From: Mycolicibacterium rhodesiae NBB3
GTDB lineage: Bacteria; Actinomycetota; Actinomycetes; Mycobacteriales; Mycobacteriaceae
Assembly: GCF_000230895.2 (NCBI RefSeq)
Contig: NC_016604.1
Span: 1,488,001 to 1,552,000 of the forward strand
DNA: 64,000 nt
Reading direction: 5' to 3'
In this document: piece after piece, positions 37,204 to 45,571 of the stretch
Layout of the letters: each line of letters opens with the position of its first letter
How positions within the stretch are numbered: position 1 is the first letter of the stretch
Translations under genes and position numbers: made by a program
The notes under the pieces: generated by a model
Told to the model about the DNA's origin: nothing
The model's input: only the letters and a program-made list of their open reading frames with translations
Databases searched by the model: none

Positions 37204-37530
37204 CTAGTAGGAAATGAATCCGCATTCGATCCCACGGTCTTCCAGCCAGCTGCGCTCGCCGCGAGACATGATGGCCGCCGCGTGGGCGCACACGAGCTCG
37301 ACGAGGTCAGCGGCCGATTCTGCGCCGAGCGCCGCACGCAGTTTCTCGAACTGATCCGGTGCGACGGTGATCTGATATTCGTAGCCGTCCAGATACACCC
37401 GGTCGGATCCGTTGAACACCAGCACACCGTCGCCGGCAGAGCCCACCCAGACAGTGCTGGTTCCACCGCTTGCGAGGGGAGAGTCGGTGCGCCAGAAGAC
37501 GCGCTCGTCGTCAGGGCACGGCCATTCCAC
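37204..37530 (-). CDS. Conserved hypothetical protein of 108 residues
   Basis: From a GTG at 37530 the product begins MEWPCPDDERVFWRT and is soluble and acidic, with beta-rich segments (STVWVGSAGDGVLVFNGSD; EYQITVAPDQFEKLRAAL) and a conserved-looking C-terminus (RSWLEDRGIECGFISY). No family was recognised. It ends eleven bases before the lpqI start on the same strand and may be cotranscribed with it. It is divergent from the DUF2613 gene across 28 bases. Confidence 0.65.
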   Translation of the reverse strand: MEWPCPDDERVFWRTDSPLASGGTSTVWVGSAGDGVLVFNGSDRVYLDGYEYQITVAPDQFEKLRAALGAESAADLVELVCAHAAAIMSRGERSWLEDRGIECGFISY

Positions 37531-37558
37531 GACGGATATTGTCTGCTACTTTGGCCGG

Positions 37559-37732
37559 ATGGATCGGTTTCTCGTGCCCGCCGCGGCCAGCATCGTTGTC
37601 GGCCTGCTGCTGGGTGCGGCCGCCGTGTTCGGGGTGACGCTGATGGTCCAGCAAGACAACAAGCCACCGCTGCAGGCTGGCGACCCGGCGTCATCGGTGC
37701 TCAACCGGGTTGAGTACGGCGACAGAAGTTAG
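37559..37732 (+). CDS. DUF2613 small membrane/secreted protein, Rv0236A-like
   Basis: The ATG at 37559 gives 57 residues: MDRFLVPAAASIVVGLLLGA, a single TM helix or uncleaved signal, then a short polar tail ending SSVLNRVEYGDRS. This is the DUF2613 family, found in mycobacteria directly before aftD, as here. The end overlaps the predicted aftD start by about 23 bases. Function unknown; linkage to AftD suggests a role in arabinan assembly or its complex. Confidence 0.85.
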   Translation: MDRFLVPAAASIVVGLLLGAAAVFGVTLMVQQDNKPPLQAGDPASSVLNRVEYGDRS

Positions 37733-40700
37733 ATCCACGCCGCTTGCGCGGCGTTGGCTGTGGGCGGTTGCCGCCGCGGCGCTGGTCCTGACGTTCGCCC
37801 AGTCCCCCGGACGGATCTCCCCCGATACCAAGCTCGACCTGACCGCCAATCCCGCGCGGTTCCTTTCCCGCGCCTTCAACCTGTGGAACAGCGAGTTGCC
37901 GTTCGGGCAGGCGCAGAACCAGGCCTACGGCTACCTGTTTCCCCACGGCACGTTCTTCCTCGCCGGGGATGTGCTCGGAGTGCCCGGCTGGGTGACCCAG
38001 CGGTTGTGGTGGGCGCTGCTACTGGTGCTCGGGTTCTGGGGATTTCTGCGGGTCGCGGAAGCTCTGGGGATCGGCACGTCCACGTCGCGTGTCATCGGCG
38101 CCGTCGCGTTCACGTTGTCGCCTCGGGTCCTGACCACCATCGGCGCCATCTCCTCGGAGACGTTGCCGATGATGCTGGCGCCCTGGGTGCTGCTGCCAGT
38201 GATCGTCGCGCTGCGTGGGACGGGCGGGCCCGGAGCGGGTGGAAGCAAAGGCTCGGTCCGTGCGCTGGCCGCGCGTTCTGCGCTCGCGATCGCGCTGATG
38301 GGTGCCGTCAACGCCGTCGCGACGCTGACGGCCTGCCTGGTCGCGGCGATCTGGCTGGTGTGTCACAAGCCGAACAAATTGTGGTGGCGTTTCACCGGAT
38401 GGTGGGCGATCTGCATCGCACTGGCGGTGGCGTGGTGGGTGACCGCACTCGTCATGCTCGGCCGGGTCAGCCCTCCGTTCCTCGACTTCATCGAATCCTC
38501 CGGCGTGACGACGCGGTGGATGTCGTTGACCGAGATGCTGCGTGGCACCGACGTGTGGACCCCCTTCGTCGCGCCGAACGCCACGGCGGGCGCCTCATTG
38601 GTGACGGGGTCGGTCGCGGTGTTGGCGACGACACTGGTGGCCGCCGTCGGTCTGGCGGGACTGGCGCTGCGCTCGATGCCAGCGCGCGGACGGCTGGTCA
38701 CCGTCCTGCTCGTCGGCGTCGCCGTACTCGCGGCCGGATATTCGGGTGGCCTGGGATCGCCTGTGGCTCTTGCGGTTCAAGCATTTCTGGACGCGGACGG
38801 CACTCCGCTGCGCAATATTCACAAACTCGAGCCGCTGTTACGGTTGCCGATCGTGCTGGGCCTGGCTCACCTACTGGGCCGCATCCCGCTGCCGGGAAGC
38901 GCGCCGCGCGCTGTATGGCGGGACGCATTCGCACATCCCGAACGCGACAAGCGGGTGGCCGTCGGCATCGTCGCCCTGGTCGCGTTGACCGCAGGCACAT
39001 CCCTGGCGTGGACGGGGCGTCTCACTCCCCCCGGCACATTCGAGGCCATCCCGCCGTACTGGCACGAGACCGCCGACTGGCTCGACGCGCACAACGACTC
39101 CGGACGTGTGCTGGTGGCCCCGGGCGCCCCCTTCGCCACCCAGGTGTGGGGCAGCAGTCACGACGAGCCGCTGCAGGTTCTCGGTGACAGCGCATGGGGT
39201 GTGCGCGACTCGATTCCGTTGACTCCGCCGGAGACCATCCGGGCGCTGGACTCCGTGCAACGCCTGTTCGCGGCGGGCAGACCGTCTGCTGGACTCGCAG
39301 ATACCCTTGCCCGGCAAGGCATCTCGTACGTCGTGGTACGTAACGACCTGGATCCGGAGTCGTCGAGGTCGGCGCGGCCGGTGCTGGTGCACCGCACGAT
39401 CGAGGGCTCCCCCGGCCTGGAGCGGGTCGCGGAGTTCGGCGATCCGGTCGGGCCGGGGACGCTGCCCGGATTCGTCACCGACAGCGGGCTGCGCCCGCGT
39501 TACCCCGCCGTGGAGATCTACCGGGTGAACGCGGCCTTGCCTGCGGTACCGGTGACGCCGTATCTCACCGACACCGATGCGATGGCCCGCGTCGACGGAG
39601 CCCCCGAGGTGTTGCTGCGTCTCGACGAACGGCGCCGCCTGCTGGGGCAGCCGCCGCTGGGGCCGATGCTGCTGACGGCGGACGCGCAGCGCGCAGGCCT
39701 CAGCGTTCCGCCCGGGACGGGGGTCATCGTGACCGACACCCCGCTCGCCAGGGAAACCGACTACGGCCGTGTCGACGACCACTCGTCGGCGATCCGCACC
39801 CCCGACGATCCGCGGAACACGTTCAACCGCGTTATGGACTATCCGACTCCTGGGACCGAGACCGTTTACGGCCAGTGGTCCGGCGGCCGCGTCTCGGTGT
39901 CGAGTTCGGCATCGGACTCGACGGCCCTGCCCAACGTCGCACCCGCGACCGCACCGGCCGCAGCCATCGACGCGGACTCGTCGACGAGCTGGGTGTCCAA
40001 CGCGCTGCAGTCGGCGATCGGCCAGTGGCTACAGGTCGACTTCGACCACCCGGTCACGAACGCCACCGTCACCGTCACTCCGAGCGCGACGGCCGTCGGC
40101 GCCCAGGTCCGTCGCATCGAAGTGTCAACCGTCAACGGCACCAGCACCATGCGCTTCGACGAGGCTGGAAAGCCGCTGACGGTCGCACTGCCGTACGGGG
40201 AGTCGCCGTGGGTGCGGATCACCGCTGTGGCCACCGACGACGGATCCCCCGGCGTTCAGTTCGGCATCACCGACCTCGCCGTCACCCAATACGACGCCAA
40301 CGGATTCGCGCATCCCGTCGCACTCCGGCACACCGTGTTCGTACCTGCACCCCCGCCGGATATCGCTGTCGCACAATGGGATCTGGGCTCTGAGCTACTG
40401 GGCAGGCCCGGCTGCACGCAGAGCCCGGGTGGTATTCGCTGCGCGGCGACGATGGCGTTGTCGCCCGAGGAACCGGTCAATCTGAGCCGGACGCTCACTG
40501 TGCCGCAGTCGGCGGCCGTCACGCCGACGGTATGGGTGCGAGCGCGCCAGGGTCCCCCCCTCGCCGACCTGGTCAGCGAGCCAGGCACTGCGCGTGCGAC
40601 CGCGGATGCCGATCCGATCGATGTTCTCGGTTCGGCCTACGCTGCCGCCGACGGCGACCCAGAGACGGCGTGGACCGCACGCCAGGGTGTCGTCCAGCAC

Positions 40701-41978
40701 AGGTCAGCGCCCACGCTCACGCTCAAGCTGCCGTCGCGTCGCGAGGTGGCCGCAGTCCAGCTCACGCCCAGTTCGTCTGAGCTGCCTGCGCATCCGACGA
40801 TGGTGGCCGTCGACCTCGGCGACGGACCGCAGGTTCGCCGGCTGTCAGACGAGACCGGGGCGCAAACGCTCGAGCTCAAACCGAGCGTGACCGATACCGT
40901 GAAAGTGTCGATCCTGGACTGGCACGACATCATCGACCGCACGGCACTCGGATTTGACCAGTTGAAGCCGCCCGGGCTCGCCGAGGTGACGGCTCTCGAC
41001 GCGCGCGGGGCTCCGATTGCGGCGGCGAACGCCGCGCTCAATCGTCAACGACCAATCGAATTGCCCTGTGGCCGTGGGCCTGTCATTGGTGTTGCTGGTC
41101 AGTTCGTCCAGACATCGATCACCACGACGGTGGGTGCACTGCTCGACGGCGACCCCGTCGCGGCCAAGCCGTGTCAAGCCGGACCGATCGAACTGCCGGC
41201 CGGAGCCCAGGAGTTGCTGCTCAGCCCCGGCGCCGCGTTCACCGCCGACGGCGTGCAGCTCGACGGTCCACTTGCCGACCGAATACATTCCGCAGCAACG
41301 GTTTCCCCCCGGATCGACGCGTGGAGCGCCGATCGCCGCGAGGTGAGCGTCGCGCCATCGCAGGCGTCGCGCGTACTTGTCGTACCCGAAAGCGTGAACC
41401 CCGGCTGGGTCGCACACCGCGCCGACGGCGTCGGGCTGACCCCGGTAACCGTCAACGGTTGGCAGCAGGGCTGGGTTCTGCCCCCCGGCACCGAAGGACC
41501 CGTCACGCTCTCGTTTCCGTCCAACACGCCTTACCGGGCGGGGCTGATTGGCGGGCTCGCGCTGCTGCCGGTGCTAGCGCTGCTGGCCTTCCTTCCGGTC
41601 CGCCGCCGCCCCGATCCGGAGGTCCCCGCGCTCGTGTGGCGGCCGCGCCGCTGGCCGACCCTCGCCACGGTACTTGCGGTAGGCGCGGTCATCTCAGGGG
41701 TGACGGGCGTCGTCGTGGTCGGTATCGCTTGCTCGCTGCGATATGCGCTGCGCAACCACGAAAGACTTTGCGACGCCATCACGGTCACGACGACCGCAGG
41801 CGGGCTCATCCTGGCGGGAGCGGTGCTCAGCCAGAACCCGTGGCGCTCTGTGGACGGATACGTCGGCCACTCCGCAGGGGTGCAGCTGCTTGCTCTCGTG
41901 TCGGTGGCGATGCTGGCCGCCTCGGTGGTGCCGGACTATCGCAACCGTTTCCCCAACGCGGACTCCGCCGACCCTTAG
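37710..41978 (+). CDS. aftD: AftD, alpha-(1->3)-arabinofuranosyltransferase
   Basis: This very large protein (1422 residues from a TTG at 37710) is the usual AftD size. The N-terminal ~480 residues form a GT-C membrane domain with many helices (RISPDTKLDLTANPARFL carries the acidic loop after TM1). The periplasmic region of about 800 residues contains discoidin/CBM-like beta domains (DADSSTSWVSNALQSAIGQW; AAADGDPETAWTARQG). A final pair of TM helices precedes the C-terminus. It adds branching arabinofuranose from decaprenyl-phospho-arabinose to arabinogalactan and lipoarabinomannan and is essential in mycobacteria. The start is uncertain within a few codons. Confidence 0.94.
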   Translation: MSTATEVRSTPLARRWLWAVAAAALVLTFAQSPGRISPDTKLDLTANPARFLSRAFNLWNSELPFGQAQNQAYGYLFPHGTFFLAGDVLGVPGWVTQRLWWALLLVLGFWGFLRVAEALGIGTSTSRVIGAVAFTLSPRVLTTIGAISSETLPMMLAPWVLLPVIVALRGTGGPGAGGSKGSVRALAARSALAIALMGAVNAVATLTACLVAAIWLVCHKPNKLWWRFTGWWAICIALAVAWWVTALVMLGRVSPPFLDFIESSGVTTRWMSLTEMLRGTDVWTPFVAPNATAGASLVTGSVAVLATTLVAAVGLAGLALRSMPARGRLVTVLLVGVAVLAAGYSGGLGSPVALAVQAFLDADGTPLRNIHKLEPLLRLPIVLGLAHLLGRIPLPGSAPRAVWRDAFAHPERDKRVAVGIVALVALTAGTSLAWTGRLTPPGTFEAIPPYWHETADWLDAHNDSGRVLVAPGAPFATQVWGSSHDEPLQVLGDSAWGVRDSIPLTPPETIRALDSVQRLFAAGRPSAGLADTLARQGISYVVVRNDLDPESSRSARPVLVHRTIEGSPGLERVAEFGDPVGPGTLPGFVTDSGLRPRYPAVEIYRVNAALPAVPVTPYLTDTDAMARVDGAPEVLLRLDERRRLLGQPPLGPMLLTADAQRAGLSVPPGTGVIVTDTPLARETDYGRVDDHSSAIRTPDDPRNTFNRVMDYPTPGTETVYGQWSGGRVSVSSSASDSTALPNVAPATAPAAAIDADSSTSWVSNALQSAIGQWLQVDFDHPVTNATVTVTPSATAVGAQVRRIEVSTVNGTSTMRFDEAGKPLTVALPYGESPWVRITAVATDDGSPGVQFGITDLAVTQYDANGFAHPVALRHTVFVPAPPPDIAVAQWDLGSELLGRPGCTQSPGGIRCAATMALSPEEPVNLSRTLTVPQSAAVTPTVWVRARQGPPLADLVSEPGTARATADADPIDVLGSAYAAADGDPETAWTARQGVVQHRSAPTLTLKLPSRREVAAVQLTPSSSELPAHPTMVAVDLGDGPQVRRLSDETGAQTLELKPSVTDTVKVSILDWHDIIDRTALGFDQLKPPGLAEVTALDARGAPIAAANAALNRQRPIELPCGRGPVIGVAGQFVQTSITTTVGALLDGDPVAAKPCQAGPIELPAGAQELLLSPGAAFTADGVQLDGPLADRIHSAATVSPRIDAWSADRREVSVAPSQASRVLVVPESVNPGWVAHRADGVGLTPVTVNGWQQGWVLPPGTEGPVTLSFPSNTPYRAGLIGGLALLPVLALLAFLPVRRRPDPEVPALVWRPRRWPTLATVLAVGAVISGVTGVVVVGIACSLRYALRNHERLCDAITVTTTAGGLILAGAVLSQNPWRSVDGYVGHSAGVQLLALVSVAMLAASVVPDYRNRFPNADSADP

Positions 41979-41988
41979 CATCGGCTAG

Positions 41989-42960
41989 GTGCCAGCGCTC
42001 AATACCGCCCGAGGCGAAATCGCAACCACTGACCTGGGCGTCACGCTCATGCACGAACACGTCTTCGTGCTGTCCCCGGAAATCCACAACAACTTCCCCG
42101 AAGTGTGGGGCGACGAGGCCACCCGCGAGGCCGACGCCGTCGTGCGACTGAATGAACTGAAGTCCAGAGGCGTCGACAGCATTGTGGACCTCACGGTGAT
42201 CGGCCTCGGTCGCTACATCCCGCGCATCGCGCGGATCGCGGCGCAGACCAACCTCAACATCGTTGTCGCGACCGGCGTCTACACCTACAACGACGTGCCG
42301 ATGTACTTCCACTTCAGCGGACCGGGAACTCCGCTCGGCGAGCCGATGGTGGAAATGTTCGTCAACGACATCGAGAAGGGCATCGCCGGCACCGACATCA
42401 AGGCGGCAATCCTCAAGTGCGCCACCGACGAACCCGGCGTCACGCCCGGTGTCGAGCGAGTGTTGCGCGCGGTGGCCCAGGCGCACCGGCAGACCGGCGT
42501 GCCCATCTCGACCCACACCCACGCCGCCACCCGTCGCGGTCTGGAACAGCAGCGCATCTTCGCCGAGGAGGGCGTGGATCTGTCCCGCGTGGTGATCGGC
42601 CACTCGGGCGACAGCACCGACCTCGACTACCTCACCGAGCTCATCGACGCGGGCTCCTACATCGGGATGGACCGCTTCGGGGTCGACGTGTTCCTCGGGT
42701 TCGAAGAGCGCGTCGACACCGTCGCCAAGATGTGCGAGCGCGGCCACGCCGACAAGATGGTGCTCTCCCACGACGCCGCGTGCCTCATGGACTGGCTGCC
42801 GGAGGACATGGTGCCGATGGTGATGCCGAACTGGCACTACCTGCACATTCACAACGACGTCATCCCGGCGCTCAAGGAGCGAGGCGTCACCGACGATCAA
42901 CTCACTACGATGCTCGTGGACAACCCACGCAAGATCTTCGAAAGCCAGGGCGCCTACTGA
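41989..42960 (+). CDS. php: Phosphotriesterase-family metallohydrolase (Php)
   Basis: The 323-residue TIM-barrel protein has all the binuclear metal ligands: H22 and H24 (MHEHVFVLS), the bridging lysine K143 (AAILKCATDEPG), H176 (PISTHTHAATR), H205 (VVIGHSGDS) and D262 (VLSHDAAC). Family members (PTE/PLL) hydrolyse lactones or phosphotriesters; a lactonase or a related hydrolase role is likelier in vivo. GTG start after aftD, with no clear ribosome site. The acyl-CoA ligase begins one base after its stop, so the two are coupled. Orthologue by order: Rv0230c. Confidence 0.92.
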   Translation: MPALNTARGEIATTDLGVTLMHEHVFVLSPEIHNNFPEVWGDEATREADAVVRLNELKSRGVDSIVDLTVIGLGRYIPRIARIAAQTNLNIVVATGVYTYNDVPMYFHFSGPGTPLGEPMVEMFVNDIEKGIAGTDIKAAILKCATDEPGVTPGVERVLRAVAQAHRQTGVPISTHTHAATRRGLEQQRIFAEEGVDLSRVVIGHSGDSTDLDYLTELIDAGSYIGMDRFGVDVFLGFEERVDTVAKMCERGHADKMVLSHDAACLMDWLPEDMVPMVMPNWHYLHIHNDVIPALKERGVTDDQLTTMLVDNPRKIFESQGAY

Positions 42961-42961
42961 G

Positions 42962-44434
42962 ATGAGTGACATCCCACCGATCGGTACGCAGGTCGGCGCG
43001 CTCGCACAACAAGATCCGGACGCGCCCGCCGTCACCTGCGGCGGCCGCACCCTGAGCCGCGCCGAGCTGGATGCCTCGACGAACCGCCTTGCCAGGGCAT
43101 ACGCCGAACTCGGTGTCGGACAGGGCGATTACGTCGTCACCGTATTGGGAAACTCCATCGAATTCGTCCAGGCGGTGCTGGCGATCTGGAAACTGGGCGC
43201 AATTCCGCAGCCGCTTTCGGCGCGGATGCCCGATGTCGAGCTGGCCGCACTGCTCGAGCTACGGCCACCGAAGCTCATCGTCGGCCGCAGCGATCCCAAC
43301 GGGGTGTCACCCAGCGTGGCAGCGGATTTCACACCCGAGGCGGCGTTGTCCGACGATCCGCTGCCAGAACTCGTCTCCCCCGTCTTCAAGGCCATGGCCT
43401 CGGGTGGGAGCACCGGGCGACCCAAACTCATCGAGGCGGGTATCGACAGCCGATTCTCGCCGTCGGCCGGCTACGTGATGGGTTCAACGGACGGTGACGT
43501 CAACCTGATGTCGGTTCCCCTGACCCACAACACCGGGTTCACGACGATGGCGATCGGACTCGTGCAGGGTCATCACCTTGTCGTGATGCCGCGGTTCGAC
43601 GCACACGAATTCCTGCGGCTTGTCACCGAGCACCGCGTCAGCTTTCTTTCCACCGTTCCCACGATCATGCAGCGCCTGCTGCCCGTGTACCACGCCGATC
43701 CCGACTCCTACGACCTGTCCTCGATCCGGCGGCTCTGGCACGTGGCCGCGGTGTGTCCACCGGCGGTCAAGCAGGCGTGGATCGATCTGCTGGGGCCCGA
43801 TGCGGTCTGGGAACTCTACGGCGGCACCGAGTTACAGGCGCTGACCTTCATCTCCGGCGAACAGTGGCTGACCCATCCCGGCTCCGTCGGTGTGGTGGTC
43901 ACCGGCGAGATGAAGGTGCTCGACGACGACGGCAACGAATGTCCGCCGGGGGTCAGCGGTGAAATCTACATGCGCCCGGCACCGGGAAGCTCGCCGACCT
44001 ACCGGTACGTCGGCGCCACCGCGAAACAGCGCGACGGCTGGGACTCGCTTGGCGATCTGGGCTACTTCGACGATGACGGCTTCCTCTATCTCAACGACCG
44101 CCGCGTGGACATGTTCACCGTCGGCGGCCGCAACGTCTACCCCGCCGAGATCGAGTCGGCGTTGTCGGCGCACCCAAATGTGTTGTCGTGTCTGGTCGTC
44201 GGGGTGCCGCACGATGACCTGGGTCAGGTGCCGCACGTCATGGTGCATGGCGACGGACTCGACGAAGCCGCGGTGATCTCGTTCCTGTCCGAGCGCGTGG
44301 CGGGATACAAGGTGCCTCACACCGTCGAGTTCAGCGACACCCCGCTGCGCGACGACGCGGGAAAGGCCCGTCGCTCGGCAGTACGCGACGAGGTCATCTC
44401 GCGACTGCGGGCTCGGGCTGACTTGACGGGTTGA
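42962..44434 (+). CDS. AMP-forming acyl-CoA ligase (FadD-like)
   Basis: The 490-residue ANL-superfamily protein has the P-loop MASGGSTGRPKLIEAG, the A5-type motif ELYGGTE, the TGE-containing strand VVVTGEMKVLDDDG, GDLGYFDDDGFLYLNDR and the hinge DMFTVGGRNVYPAEIE. The A10 lysine lies in LRDDAGKARRSAV. It resembles bile acid/steroid-type CoA ligases of moderate length; substrate unknown. Its last codons (ADLTG-stop) and stop are supplied by the palindromic repeat at 44426-44470. A second copy of its 3' end at 45541-45571 would instead read VISRLQARARQ-stop, suggesting an insertion altered this C-terminus. Confidence 0.88.
   Translation: MSDIPPIGTQVGALAQQDPDAPAVTCGGRTLSRAELDASTNRLARAYAELGVGQGDYVVTVLGNSIEFVQAVLAIWKLGAIPQPLSARMPDVELAALLELRPPKLIVGRSDPNGVSPSVAADFTPEAALSDDPLPELVSPVFKAMASGGSTGRPKLIEAGIDSRFSPSAGYVMGSTDGDVNLMSVPLTHNTGFTTMAIGLVQGHHLVVMPRFDAHEFLRLVTEHRVSFLSTVPTIMQRLLPVYHADPDSYDLSSIRRLWHVAAVCPPAVKQAWIDLLGPDAVWELYGGTELQALTFISGEQWLTHPGSVGVVVTGEMKVLDDDGNECPPGVSGEIYMRPAPGSSPTYRYVGATAKQRDGWDSLGDLGYFDDDGFLYLNDRRVDMFTVGGRNVYPAEIESALSAHPNVLSCLVVGVPHDDLGQVPHVMVHGDGLDEAAVISFLSERVAGYKVPHTVEFSDTPLRDDAGKARRSAVRDEVISRLRARADLTG
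44389..44419 (+). repeat. 31-base duplicated ligase 3' end, left copy
   Basis: This 31-base segment (CGAGGTCATC...GGCTCGGGCT) at the end of the ligase is repeated at 45541-45571 with one mismatch. It lies exactly six bases outside the left palindrome, mirroring the right-hand arrangement, and looks like a target-site duplication. Confidence 0.85.
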
Positions 44435-44470
44435 TTACTCGCACCATGTGCGTGCGATCCACCCGTTAAG
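44426..44470 (+). repeat. 45-base palindromic repeat, left copy
   Basis: ACGGGTTGAT...ATCCACCCGT forms a hairpin with an inner CGCAC-CAT-GTGCG stem. It matches 45490-45534 at 42 of 45 positions in direct orientation. It provides the ligase stop codon and can act as a terminator. Confidence 0.85.
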
Positions 44471-44473
44471 GGG

Positions 44474-44482
44474 TTATCCACA
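44474..44482 (+). other. Perfect DnaA-box consensus TTATCCACA
   Basis: TTATCCACA lies just inside the left palindrome and upstream of the AbiEi/DUF559-like gene. A single box does not make an origin, and no dnaA, dnaN or clustered boxes are near. Confidence 0.5.
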
Positions 44483-44535
44483 GCGACGAGTTACGACAGT
44501 GGACCGCTAGCTTCTCACCAGTCACGCTGACGTGT

Positions 44536-45498
44536 GTGACGCGTTGGCATCTCGGGCATGTCGACCGTCTGCTCTGGGCGCAGGACGGAGTCATCTCGCG
44601 TCGGCAAGTTCTCGATGGGGGCGGATCCGAATTCGACATCGCCAGAATGCTGCGCCGTCGCGAACTGACCGACGTCCACCGCGGCGTATACGTGAACCAC
44701 AGCGGTCAGCTCACCGTGCGGCAGCGGCATTGGGCTGCGGTGCTGGCGTACTGGCCTGCAGCGCTGGCGCATGCCTCCGCGCTGCCCGATCCGCCGACGA
44801 CGGTCGTACACGTTGCCGTCGGGCCGGACCGCAATCTGCGGCGACTGCCACGAATAGCGCTGCACCGCACCCCCGACTTCGATGTACGCGCCGAACTGGA
44901 TCGCAGCCCGCCTGCAATACGCCTGGAGCACGCCCTGATCGACGTGGTCAGCGGAGAACTCCGCGACAAGGACGTGGCGGCGGCGTTCGCCGTATTGGCG
45001 CGGGTGTGCGCTACCCGACGAACCACGTCACAGCGGGTGCTGCAAGCACTGGCGACTCGCCAACGTGTTTGCGGCCGAAACACGCTGGAGGCAATGCTCG
45101 CCGATCTTCGTGACGGCGCATGTTCGGTACTGGAACGCGGCTATCTGGATCGGGTCGAGCGGGCGCACGGGCTGCCAAAAGGTGAGCGTCAAACTCGCAG
45201 CACCGCGACTGGCCGGCCCACCTATCAGGACGTGCGTTATCAGTCGCAGGGGGTGGTCGTGGAACTCGACGGCCGCGCGTTTCACGATGCGCCGCAAGAC
45301 CGCGATCGCGATGCGTGGCGCGATCTCGCGGAATTGAGCCGATCGGACCTCGTCACAACGCGGGTGACCTATGGCCTCGTCTACACCGATGCCTGCCGCA
45401 CCGCTGTCCTGATCGGCGACCTGCTCCGACGCCGAGGCTGGACCGGTCGGACGCGAAGCTGCCCCCACTGTCCTGTCGTGCTCCCGCTAACGGGTTGA
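44536..45498 (+). CDS. AbiEi-like antitoxin-domain / DUF559-type nuclease-fold protein
   Basis: The 320-residue protein has an N-terminal winged-helix typical of AbiEi-type antitoxins (DGVISRRQVLDGGGSEFDIA, then RRRELTDVHRGVYVN). Its C-terminal third resembles the DUF559/Vsr-like endonuclease fold (YQSQGVVVELDGRAFHDAPQ, then RDAWRDLAELSRSDLVTTRV). Such fused genes are scattered singly in actinobacterial genomes; their biochemical role is unclear, and no AbiEii toxin gene is adjacent. The GTG start lacks a strong ribosome site. The stop is inside the right-hand palindrome. The whole gene sits between duplicated sequences as if inserted between the ligase and the acyltransferase. Confidence 0.78.
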   Translation: MTRWHLGHVDRLLWAQDGVISRRQVLDGGGSEFDIARMLRRRELTDVHRGVYVNHSGQLTVRQRHWAAVLAYWPAALAHASALPDPPTTVVHVAVGPDRNLRRLPRIALHRTPDFDVRAELDRSPPAIRLEHALIDVVSGELRDKDVAAAFAVLARVCATRRTTSQRVLQALATRQRVCGRNTLEAMLADLRDGACSVLERGYLDRVERAHGLPKGERQTRSTATGRPTYQDVRYQSQGVVVELDGRAFHDAPQDRDRDAWRDLAELSRSDLVTTRVTYGLVYTDACRTAVLIGDLLRRRGWTGRTRSCPHCPVVLPLTG

Positions 45499-45534
45499 TT
45501 ACTCGCACGAGGTGCGTGCGATCAACCCGTTAAG
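45490..45534 (+). repeat. 45-base palindromic repeat, right copy
   Basis: ACGGGTTGAT...ATCAACCCGT with an inner CGCAC-GAG-GTGCG stem; a near-perfect hairpin and direct repeat of 44426-44470. It supplies the stop codon of the AbiEi-like gene and probably terminates its transcript. Confidence 0.85.
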
Positions 45535-45540
45535 CGATAG

Positions 45541-45571
45541 CGAGGTCATCTCGCGACTGCAGGCTCGGGCT
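45541..45571 (+). repeat. 31-base duplicated ligase 3' end, right copy
   Basis: 30 of 31 bases match 44389-44419. The sequence still reads as a ligase C-terminus (VISRLQARARQ-stop) on the plus strand and contains the stop of the acyltransferase on the minus strand. The two genes were therefore probably convergent and overlapping before the insertion. Confidence 0.85.

Noticed and set aside
44474..44482. Replication origin suggested by the DnaA box
   Set aside because: A single box with no cluster, no AT-rich unwinding region and no dnaA/dnaN genes.
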